Origin: Candidatus Acetothermia bacterium JdFR-50
Lineage (GTDB): Bacteria > Bipolaricaulota > Bipolaricaulia > Bipolaricaulales > Bipolaricaulaceae
Direction of reading: 5' to 3'
DNA length: 12,300 nt
Assembly: GCA_002010365.1 (NCBI GenBank)
Contig: MTNL01000022.1
Coordinates: 1 to 12,300, forward strand
A program made the position numbers and the translations under genes. Below are positions 6,185 to 12,300 of this stretch, in pieces (the first letter of the stretch is position 1; every line of letters begins with the position of its first letter). Under the pieces are notes generated by a model. The model was not told the origin of the DNA and made no database searches. It saw only the letters and a program-made list of their open reading frames with translations.

Positions 6185-7398
6185 AAAGAGCCCTGCGGGG
6201 AGGCCTCATCGGGCTGGCCTTCGGCCTGGGGGTTACATTTGCCTTGAAGCTTTTCTCGGGAACCGTCTACTGGGAGCTCCTATCTCTGGGATCCCTCGGA
6301 GCCCTGGTGGGGGTAGCCCTTCCGTGGCGTCCCGCTCGTCTCTACCTCTGGGCGGGAAGGAGGTTGGCCGTGGGGGAGGGCCTCTTGGCGGCATGGGAGC
6401 TCCTCCGCCGCGGTGAACCCGTTCTTTTGCACAAGCTCTGGGAAAAGCTCGCCCCCTCCCTTGAGCCTCCATGGAAGCTGCTCATCCTTCAGAGGAGTGA
6501 GGCGATCCTTCTTGGCGGTATTCTCATTTTCTCCCTCTCACTTCAATTCGCGCCGCTCCTCTTTCCCGAACACCTCACATCCTCGGCCCCGCCCACCCGA
6601 ACCGTGGCCACCCCGGATGTAGACCGAATTTCCGAAAGGAAAGGAGAAAGTGCCTCAGCAGTTGGGCCTGAACCCATCCGACCCGAGGAATGGAGGGGGG
6701 AAAAGGTTCCGGGAAAGTGGCCCGAACGGGAAACGCTTCCCTCCGACTTCTCCCCCAAGGGATCATCCTCCTTCACCCCATCTCCCGCCGAACCCTCGCT
6801 CGGGGATGATACCGGTGCCGAGCTTCCATCTTCCTCCCCCGGGGAGGCCCCGGCTGAAACCCGGGAGGGCATCGCGGAGCTTCCGACCCAGAGCCCTTTC
6901 CCCGCGGCCATGGTCCCGACTCCCCAGAAGAAAGGGGAAGCGCTCCTCCGCGAAGTGGAAGAAAAAGGTGAAGGAGAGGCCGAGGGCCAACCCACGAGTG
7001 AGACCCAAATCTATCGACGCGGCGATGAGAACCTCCCTTCCTCTCCGGAGGCCCCCGAGGCCGTGCCCTTCCCGGAGGCCCAGCGGGCCGGCTCCCCAGG
7101 GACGGAGGAGCTGGGAGGACGGGCGGAAGGCGAACCGCCAGCATCGGAGGGAGAGGGGATCCCGGACCAAGTGGAGCCATCCCGAAAGACCCAGGCCCAG
7201 ATGCGGCCGGGGGAGGGACCGGCGCGGACGGGAACGGTCCTCTCGATCCCCCCTGAACCCTCTGGGGACGAGGGCTCACCGTACATCCCTCCGCTGGGAA
7301 GTACGGGCATCTTCCTGGAGGGTCGGGATCTTCCCGCGGGGGCGGAGGAAATCGTGAGACGTTATTTCAGCATCCTCTCCCAACAGGAGGCAAAATGA
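6181..7398 (+). CDS. Three-TM protein with long Pro/Glu/Ser-rich disordered tail
   Basis: The 405-residue product is unrecognised. The TTG start overlaps the previous stop codon (TTGA); the reading frame is open further upstream, but that stretch lies under the six-TM gene. Membrane segments are likely at 7-25, 34-49 and 107-129. A stretch with amphipathic, basic character (55-95: RRLAVGEGLLAAWELLRR) lies between the second and third. From ~130 to ~370 the sequence is low-complexity and rich in Pro, Glu, Ser and Gly, with no hydrophobic core, and is almost certainly disordered. It ends in a short structured-looking tail, EEIVRRYFSILSQ (389-401), which could be a docking helix. The third TM puts the ~275-residue C-terminal part on one side of the membrane. 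The stop overlaps the MoxR start (ATGA), indicating tight co-translation with the ATPase; the tail could tether or recruit a partner such as MoxR or a vWA protein. Confidence 0.7.
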   Translation: MKRALRGGLIGLAFGLGVTFALKLFSGTVYWELLSLGSLGALVGVALPWRPARLYLWAGRRLAVGEGLLAAWELLRRGEPVLLHKLWEKLAPSLEPPWKLLILQRSEAILLGGILIFSLSLQFAPLLFPEHLTSSAPPTRTVATPDVDRISERKGESASAVGPEPIRPEEWRGEKVPGKWPERETLPSDFSPKGSSSFTPSPAEPSLGDDTGAELPSSSPGEAPAETREGIAELPTQSPFPAAMVPTPQKKGEALLREVEEKGEGEAEGQPTSETQIYRRGDENLPSSPEAPEAVPFPEAQRAGSPGTEELGGRAEGEPPASEGEGIPDQVEPSRKTQAQMRPGEGPARTGTVLSIPPEPSGDEGSPYIPPLGSTGIFLEGRDLPAGAEEIVRRYFSILSQQEAK

Positions 7399-8372
7399 TA
7401 ACGGAAGAGGAACTCACCCTGGCACAGGAGGCGTTCGCAGCGCTGCGGGAGGCCATCGCCGAGGTCATCGTGGGGCAAGAGAGGGTGGTGGAGATCGCCC
7501 TGTGGACACTGCTTTCCGGGGGGCATTTGTTGGTGGAGGGGGTCCCCGGCCTGGGGAAGACCCTGCTGGTGCGGACGCTGGCCAGGGCCTTGGGCCTTTC
7601 CTTCTCCCGGATCCAGTTCACCCCCGACCTTATGCCCGCCGACATCCTCGGGACCAACGTGTTCGCTGAGGACTCGGGGTCCTTTCGATTCGTGCCCGGG
7701 CCCATTTTCGCCAACGTAGTTTTGGCCGATGAGGTGAACCGGGCCACCCCGAAGACCCAGGCGGCGCTTCTGGAGGCAATGCAGGAGCGCCAGGTCACTG
7801 TTGGCGGGGAGACCCACGTTCTGGAGGAACCCTTCGTGGTCCTGGCCACCCAGAACCCCATCGAGATGGAGGGGACTTATCCCCTTCCCGAGGCCCAGGT
7901 GGACCGTTTCCTCTTCAAGGCGGAGGTCTCCTTCCCGGACGAGGAGGAGTTAGTGGAGATCGTGCGCCGGAACACCGCGGGCGGGGGCATCGCCCTCCCC
8001 GATCCAGTGATGGGCGCTCGGGAGGTGCTTTTGGCACGGAAGGTGGTGGGAGCATATCCCGTACCCGAGCCGCTCCTGGAGTACGCCGCCCGGTTAGTGC
8101 TCGTCACCCATCCACACCATCCCTCGGCACCCGCGGAGGTCAAGAAATACGTGCAGTACGGGGCCAGCCCGCGGGGCGCCCTGGCCCTGGTGTTCGGGGC
8201 CAAGGCCCGGGCCTTTCTTGCCGGTCGGTACCACGTCGCCCTGGACGACATCCGGGACGTGATGGAACCGGCCCTCATACACCGCCTCATCCTCAACTTC
8301 CGCGCCGAAGCGGAGGGGATCACCGTGCGGGAGATCCTGGAGGAGGTGAAGCGGTCCGTTCCCCCACCATGA
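7395..8372 (+). CDS. MoxR-family AAA+ ATPase
   Basis: The 325-residue cytoplasmic ATPase has the standard MoxR layout and length. Walker A is GVPGLGKT at 49-56 (Lys55) and Walker B is VVLADEVNRA with Asp112 and Glu113. Sensor 1 is LATQNP (Asn154), and GTYPLPEAQVDRF follows with the conserved Arg near the nucleotide site. A C-terminal helical lid begins around residue 210, with the RHRLILNFRAEAEG-like region near the end (here IHRLILNFRAEAEG). MoxR ATPases form hexamers and act as chaperone-like machines with vWA-domain partners in metal insertion, complex maturation or stress tolerance. The gene overlaps both neighbours by ATGA, and is followed by its usual DUF58 and vWA partners. The first codons MITEEEL follow a Shine-Dalgarno CAGGAGG at 7384-7390. 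Confidence 0.95.
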   Translation: MITEEELTLAQEAFAALREAIAEVIVGQERVVEIALWTLLSGGHLLVEGVPGLGKTLLVRTLARALGLSFSRIQFTPDLMPADILGTNVFAEDSGSFRFVPGPIFANVVLADEVNRATPKTQAALLEAMQERQVTVGGETHVLEEPFVVLATQNPIEMEGTYPLPEAQVDRFLFKAEVSFPDEEELVEIVRRNTAGGGIALPDPVMGAREVLLARKVVGAYPVPEPLLEYAARLVLVTHPHHPSAPAEVKKYVQYGASPRGALALVFGAKARAFLAGRYHVALDDIRDVMEPALIHRLILNFRAEAEGITVREILEEVKRSVPPP

Positions 8373-9228
8373 GGGAACTTCTCCGGGAAAAGGAGTTCCA
8401 AGCCCTGGCACGGCTCCGCCTCTCCCTGCGGCGCCCCCGGGGAAGACAAGTGGGGGGCACTTGTCCTCCCGCACGGGCTACTCCCTGGAGTTCACGGACT
8501 TCCGTCCTTATCAGCCCGGGGATGATTTCCGTCTGGTGGATTGGACGGCGTACGCCAGGTTCCGACGGCTTCTCGTGCGAGTCTACAAAAGAGAGGTGGA
8601 AGCTCCGGTCTACCTACTCCTCGATACCTCGGCCTCCATGGGCAAGGGACGACCGGAAAAGCTCGATTTCGCCGCCCGGCTCGCGGCTGCTCTGGGATTC
8701 CTCGCCCATCGGGGCCAAGACCGCTTTGGGCTGACGACTTTTTCCGCGCGGGTGGAAGAGAAGTTGCCCCCGAGGCGGGGGAAGACGCAGCTCGTTTCCC
8801 TTTTTCGTGTGCTCTCCTCCGTGGTAGCGCGTGGGGAAACGGACCTCAACGGAGCCCTTTCCCGTTGGGCTTCCCAGGGCTGGGAGCCGGGGATCTGCTT
8901 CCTCATCTCCGATTTTCTCTGCGAAGGAGGATGGCACGAGGGCATCTCGGCCCTCCTTTACGGGCGCCACCACGTGGTGATGGTTCAAGTCCTCTCCCCT
9001 CAGGACCTGGACCCCGGGCTCCAGGGGGAGCTGGAGCTGGTGGACGTGGAGTTAGGCAAACGCAGACGCCTCGTGGCAAGCGAAGGGGTATTGCGAGCCT
9101 ACCGCGAGGCCCTGGAGAGCTGGAACGAGGCCCTGAGCTCCTATGCTCTGGAGCGTGGGATCCCCTATTTCCTCTTCTCCTCGGAGACCTCCCCCGTGGA
9201 AGCGACCTGGGTCCTCTCGGGGAGGTGA
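8369..9228 (+). CDS. DUF58 domain protein, gene interrupted by a one-base frame change
   Basis: The product is a DUF58 protein, the usual partner of MoxR, with a vWA-like fold. The ATG at 8369 overlaps the MoxR stop (ATGA), and the first 30 residues (RELLREKEF, LRLSLRRPRGRQVGG) match the expected DUF58 N-terminus. The same frame then becomes non-homologous. The family continues one frame back as HLSSRTGYSLEF, YQPGDD (48-53) and VDW (57-59), then LLLDTSASM with the MIDAS residues Asp86, Ser88 and Ser90. Joining at the six-G run (8452-8457) as a -1 shift gives a 286-residue protein of normal DUF58 length. Starting instead at TTG 8461 would lose the conserved N-terminus and has no good ribosome site. 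The break may be a sequencing deletion of one G, a real mutation, or recoding by slippage. The end is followed by the vWA gene after 3 bases. Confidence 0.85.
8440..8470 (+). other. Hairpin with G5 loop at the DUF58 frame break (G6 slip site)
   Basis: GACAAGTG (8445-8452) and CACTTGTC (8458-8465) are perfect reverse complements around a five-G loop (8453-8457). After one A-C mismatch the stem continues for four more pairs (8440-8443 with 8467-8470). In the upstream frame the codons GTG GGG GGC form the heptamer G GGG GGC, a slippery -1 pattern. Shifting there joins VGG to HLSSRTG, the expected DUF58 sequence. G-run loops inside stable stems are also known trouble spots for polymerases and base callers. 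Confidence 0.75.
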
Positions 9229-9231
9229 GGA

Positions 9232-10902
9232 ATGGGATTCGGGGTCCCATTGGGGTTCCTGTGGCTCCTCGGCTGGGGGGTGGTGCTCCTCCTCCATTTC
9301 CTGCAGCGCCGATTCAGGCGTGAAGAGGTATCGGCCCTTTTCCTGTGGGAACGGATCCCGGAGCATCCCCTCTCCTTCCGGGAGCGGCTGCGGACCCTGT
9401 GGGACCTCCTCCTCTTCCTCCAGCTCCTCGCGATGGGGCTCCTTGGGGTCGCGTTCGCGGAACCCCTGATGAAGCGCGAGTCCCCCTCGGGAGCGGTGGC
9501 CCTGCTCCTGGATGGCTCGGCAACGATGGGGGCCAAGGGGCGCCCCGAGGAGGCAAAAAGGATCGCCGTCGAAATCGTGCGTAATTCCACGGGGCCATGG
9601 GTCGTCGTCCTGTGGGCCGAGCCCCCATGCTACTTGGTTTCCCCGACCCGAGACCGCGCCACGGCCCTCCGGGGGATCTCCCGCTACGCCCCCACTCATG
9701 GGAGACGTTCCCCTTTGCCGGAGGCCTTGGCCTATTTGGCGGGAGAGTGGGAGAGGGTGGTGATCATCACCGATTCGCCCCCAGCGGACACCCAAGGCTT
9801 CGAGGTAATCGCCCTCCCCCCAGTGGAGGATCTCGCCCTCACCGCCTTCGCCCTGCGACCCCCACCTCAGGGGCCTGGATATGAGGCGTATGTTGCGGTC
9901 CGGAATGGAACCTCCATGTCGAGGTCCGTGGCGGTGACGGTCCGGGTGGGCGAGTACGCCTTCCGGGAACGCCTGCAGGTACCTCCGGGGGAGGAGAGGG
10001 GGCTCTCGTTTCCTTATTTCGGCCCTATCTATCTGGGCTTTGTGGCCCGAATAGAGACGAACGATGCCTATCCCGCAAACGACGTACGATATTTCTCGTT
10101 CGGGCCCAGCCGGATTCTACGGGCACGGTGGGTGGGGGAAGACGATCGGTTCCTGCGCGCCGCCCTTCAGGCCACGGGGTCCGTCTCCTTCACGGATCAA
10201 CCCCCATGGGATCTCACGGTGGCGGTACGGACCGAACTGCGGGAGGTAACGGGGCCCACGCTCCTTTGGGAGAGCTCAGCTCCGGGGGTCGGGTTAGGGG
10301 AGCTCGTGCACGAAGGGGACTGGAAGGCCGAGGACGAGCTCCTTGCCGACCTCCTGGACTTATCCCAATGGGATCCCGTGGGGACATATTCCGTGGAGCC
10401 GCCGAGGGGTGCCCGAATCCTGCTCCGTCGCGGTTCCGTCCCTGCGGTCTTCGTGGCAGAAGTCCCCGGAGGCAGGCTGGCCGTGGCGGCCCTCTCCTTC
10501 GGTGGAGCCGAAGGGGTGCTTTTGTCCCCCGACTTCCCTCTCCTCGTCCACCATCTCCTCTCCAGCCTACTCCCCCCCATACCTAGGGGAACATATGAAG
10601 TGGGGGAAGCGATCGAGCTTCCCCAGGAGGCGGTCCTATTGGAGGGCCGGGAGGAACTCCGGGGAAGCTTCATCCCGGAGGCCCCAGGACTTTATCGGGT
10701 GCGAATAGGGAAGGAAGGCACGTTCACGTTGGCGGTGAACCTTCCCCGAGAGGAGCTCATCCCCACCTCGGAGACCATCCGCTCCCAAATTTCCCAAAGG
10801 GAGGCTACCGGGGAAGCCGAGTTTCCCCTGTGGAGATTCTGGGCCTGGACTCTCCTTGGGGTATTGCTGGTTGAAGGGGCGTTGGCCCTGCGGCGATGGT
10901 GA
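9232..10902 (+). CDS. BatA-type vWA membrane protein
   Basis: The 556-residue protein has the N-terminal aerotolerance (BatA) pattern. A first TM (7-22) is followed by a basic LLHFLQRRFRREEV motif and short sequence ending in a Trp-containing FLWERI, and then a second TM (59-78). A vWA domain follows: VALLLDGSATM places Asp94, Ser96 and Thr98 at the metal site. This is a DxSxT variant of the usual DxSxS, and VVIITDSPP is the matching later strand. Residues ~215-520 form beta-rich domains (YEAYVAVRNGTSMSRSVAVTVRV, PGLYRVRIGKEGTFTLAVNL), and a last TM lies at about 535-552. BatA-like proteins work at the membrane with MoxR and DUF58. The ATG lies behind GGAGGTGAGG (9221-9230), which overlaps the preceding stop codon; the next gene starts 7 bases before this one ends. 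Confidence 0.85.
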   Translation: MGFGVPLGFLWLLGWGVVLLLHFLQRRFRREEVSALFLWERIPEHPLSFRERLRTLWDLLLFLQLLAMGLLGVAFAEPLMKRESPSGAVALLLDGSATMGAKGRPEEAKRIAVEIVRNSTGPWVVVLWAEPPCYLVSPTRDRATALRGISRYAPTHGRRSPLPEALAYLAGEWERVVIITDSPPADTQGFEVIALPPVEDLALTAFALRPPPQGPGYEAYVAVRNGTSMSRSVAVTVRVGEYAFRERLQVPPGEERGLSFPYFGPIYLGFVARIETNDAYPANDVRYFSFGPSRILRARWVGEDDRFLRAALQATGSVSFTDQPPWDLTVAVRTELREVTGPTLLWESSAPGVGLGELVHEGDWKAEDELLADLLDLSQWDPVGTYSVEPPRGARILLRRGSVPAVFVAEVPGGRLAVAALSFGGAEGVLLSPDFPLLVHHLLSSLLPPIPRGTYEVGEAIELPQEAVLLEGREELRGSFIPEAPGLYRVRIGKEGTFTLAVNLPREELIPTSETIRSQISQREATGEAEFPLWRFWAWTLLGVLLVEGALALRRW

Positions 10903-12300
10903 GGTTTGGCGAGCCGCTGGCGTTGATAGGGCTCGTTGTGGTGCTGGGGCTCCTTCTACTTTTCCGGGGGAGGGCCCTGGGGCGCGCGCTCACGACCCTT
11001 CTCCTCATCTTGGCTTTGGCGGAACCGGAGCTCTCTCTCCGGAAACGGGGGGAACTCTTTTTCCTCCTCGTTGACCGCTCGGCCAGCGTTTCCGATGTCG
11101 TATCTTCCGCCTGTCGGGAGTTCTTCCCCGCCTTGAAGGGGAGACGAGCCGAGGTGGGGATCATTTTCTTCGGGAAGGACCCACAGCTGGTCCGCCCCCC
11201 GGCCCCGCGGCTCCCCGAAGAGCTTCCCCTCATCTCCCAAGGGGTGGACCCGGAGGGGACCGATATCGCCGCCGCCGTCGATCTCGCCGCGAGCCTCGTC
11301 CCGGAAGGAAAGCCGGCCCAGCTCATCCTCTTCAGCGATGGGCGCTCCACGGAGGGCAATCCCTATGCCGCCGTCCTACGAGCTCGCCTCCGGGGAATCA
11401 AGCTTTCGGCTGTCCCTCTGGGAAGGAAGGACCCCCTGATCCTCCGGGGAATCCGGGGTCCCGACGCGATGCCCCCAGGGGTCGCCACCTTCTCCGCCAT
11501 CGCCTCCGTGGGCATTGCTCTCACCGCTGAAACCTTGTGGATGCTGAACGGAAAGGAAGTCAGGCGCGAGGTCCTGAACCTCGGGCCCGGGGAACATCGC
11601 CTGTCCCTCGAAGTGGAGCTCCTTGAACCCGGGACGTACCTCGTCTCGTTACAGCTCATCGCTCCAGAGGATCCGTTCCCCCAGAACAATCGGGCGGAGA
11701 CCGTTGTGCGAGTGGGGGAGGGAGCTCGGACGCTTGTGGTGAGCCAAGGCGACTCTACAGTGGAGGAACTTCTGAGGGACAGCGGGATCCCATTCGGGAA
11801 AGTGTCCTTCCTGAACGAGTTTGTCCTGGAGGGAACGGATCTCCTCGTTTTGGACAACTATCCCTTGGGTTACATAAGCCCCCTTTTGCTCGAGCACCTG
11901 CGCGCTTTCGCCGAGGCGGGAGGGGGGATATTGGTTATCCTGGGCCGGACCGCAGTAGAGGGGTACCTAGGCCAGGTGGAGGAGATACTGCCGGTGAGCT
12001 TCAGCGCCCCGGAGGAGCTCCGCGAACCCTCGGCGGCGTTGGTGTTCGTCCTGGACAAATCATCTTCCATGGCCGGCCGCGCCGGCACCCTCCGCAAGAT
12101 CGACATCCTGAAGGAAGCGGTGGCCGCCGCCGCGGAGACGGTGTACGACGAGGATCTCCTGGGGGCACTGGCCTTCGACCGCAGCGTCTATTGGCTCGTG
12201 CGCCCCGAGCCGGCTGCGGTGGCCCGCGACAAGCTGTATCGAGTCCTGAAGGGCCTCTCGCCCAGCGGGGGGACCGACCTCTACCCCTCCACGGAGGCGG
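10896..12300 (+). CDS. Two-vWA membrane protein with amidotransferase-like domain, 3'-truncated by window
   Basis: The reading frame stays open from ATG 10896 to the window end, giving 468 residues; the gene continues beyond. TM segments are likely at 8-23 and 29-43. The first vWA domain has LLVDRSASV with Asp60, Ser62 and Ser64, and LILFSDGRST lies further on. A CARDB/BatA-like beta region follows. Residues ~315-367 (DLLVLDNYPLG, FAEAGGGILVILG) match the class-I glutamine-amidotransferase-like (DUF4159/flavodoxin-type) fold, with no catalytic Cys visible. A second vWA starts near 383 with VFVLDKSSSM (Asp387, Ser389, Ser391) and continues with FDRSVYWLV and GGTDLYPS, the usual downstream metal-site Thr-Asp. 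This TM-TM-vWA-amidotransferase-like-vWA order is a known large-vWA family of roughly 800-900 residues. It overlaps the preceding gene by 7 bases. It likely acts with MoxR at the membrane; there is no direct evidence for its substrate. Confidence 0.85.
   Translation, partial: MVRFGEPLALIGLVVVLGLLLLFRGRALGRALTTLLLILALAEPELSLRKRGELFFLLVDRSASVSDVVSSACREFFPALKGRRAEVGIIFFGKDPQLVRPPAPRLPEELPLISQGVDPEGTDIAAAVDLAASLVPEGKPAQLILFSDGRSTEGNPYAAVLRARLRGIKLSAVPLGRKDPLILRGIRGPDAMPPGVATFSAIASVGIALTAETLWMLNGKEVRREVLNLGPGEHRLSLEVELLEPGTYLVSLQLIAPEDPFPQNNRAETVVRVGEGARTLVVSQGDSTVEELLRDSGIPFGKVSFLNEFVLEGTDLLVLDNYPLGYISPLLLEHLRAFAEAGGGILVILGRTAVEGYLGQVEEILPVSFSAPEELREPSAALVFVLDKSSSMAGRAGTLRKIDILKEAVAAAAETVYDEDLLGALAFDRSVYWLVRPEPAAVARDKLYRVLKGLSPSGGTDLYPSTEA

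Noticed and set aside
6650..7357. Alternative + frame over the Pro/Glu/Ser-rich tail
   Set aside because: Arg/Pro/Ser-rich, with no hydrophobic or domain signal; a product of high GC and low-complexity coding sequence.
8541..9323. Third-frame + strand open frame over DUF58
   Set aside because: Gly/Arg/Pro-rich shadow with no motifs; the vWA-like fold is in the other frame.
9052..9795. Long minus-strand open frame across DUF58 and the BatA-type gene
   Set aside because: Low-complexity Glu/Gly/Pro-rich translation, opposite conserved motifs on the + strand.
1..12300. CRISPR arrays, insertion sequences or toxin-antitoxin pairs
   Set aside because: No short regular direct repeats, terminal inverted repeats, transposase motifs or paired small genes of that kind were seen.

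Overview
The window reads as an ordinary bacterial chromosome segment from a GC-rich bacterium. All credible genes lie on the + strand and most have strong Shine-Dalgarno sites. Two predicted lipoproteins, several exported or membrane proteins, and a MoxR/DUF58/von Willebrand A (vWA) gene set point to a cell with a substantial envelope. The lineage cannot be fixed from sequence alone; a deep-branching, possibly thermophilic or uncultivated group is a guess.

Left part (1-4190): five separate or loosely linked genes of lower and mixed GC. They are a YccF-like small membrane protein, an M23-type metallopeptidase lipoprotein with a beta-rich middle region, an unrecognised exported protein, a membrane-anchored protein with five ~30-residue repeats carrying a Pro-Arg-[Ile/Val] core, and a small lipoprotein. 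The two unrecognised genes at 2097-3623 sit 3 bases apart and probably form a unit.

Centre (4151-4267): a tRNA-Ala(GGC) gene with a good sigma-70-type promoter placed to start transcription a few bases before the tRNA. The tRNA has an encoded CCA end and the G3:U70 alanine identity pair.

Right part (4268-12300): seven genes packed head to tail with overlaps of 4-47 bases or a 3-base gap, GC much higher. They are an exported/2-TM protein whose hydrophobic leader starts at the tRNA CCA end, a six-TM protein, a three-TM protein with a very long Pro/Glu/Ser-rich tail, a MoxR AAA+ ATPase, a DUF58 protein, a BatA-type vWA membrane protein, and a two-TM protein with two vWA domains around an amidotransferase-like fold, cut by the window end. 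MoxR, DUF58 and vWA proteins are known to occur together and are thought to act in chaperone-like assembly or maturation at the membrane. The three upstream membrane proteins look like lineage-specific partners.

The two most unusual points are these. (1) The DUF58 gene is split by a one-base frame change exactly at a six-G run that forms the loop of a near-perfect hairpin. (2) The first operon gene has no normal start codon downstream of the tRNA, so its start lies inside the tRNA, is a non-standard ATT, or has been lost.
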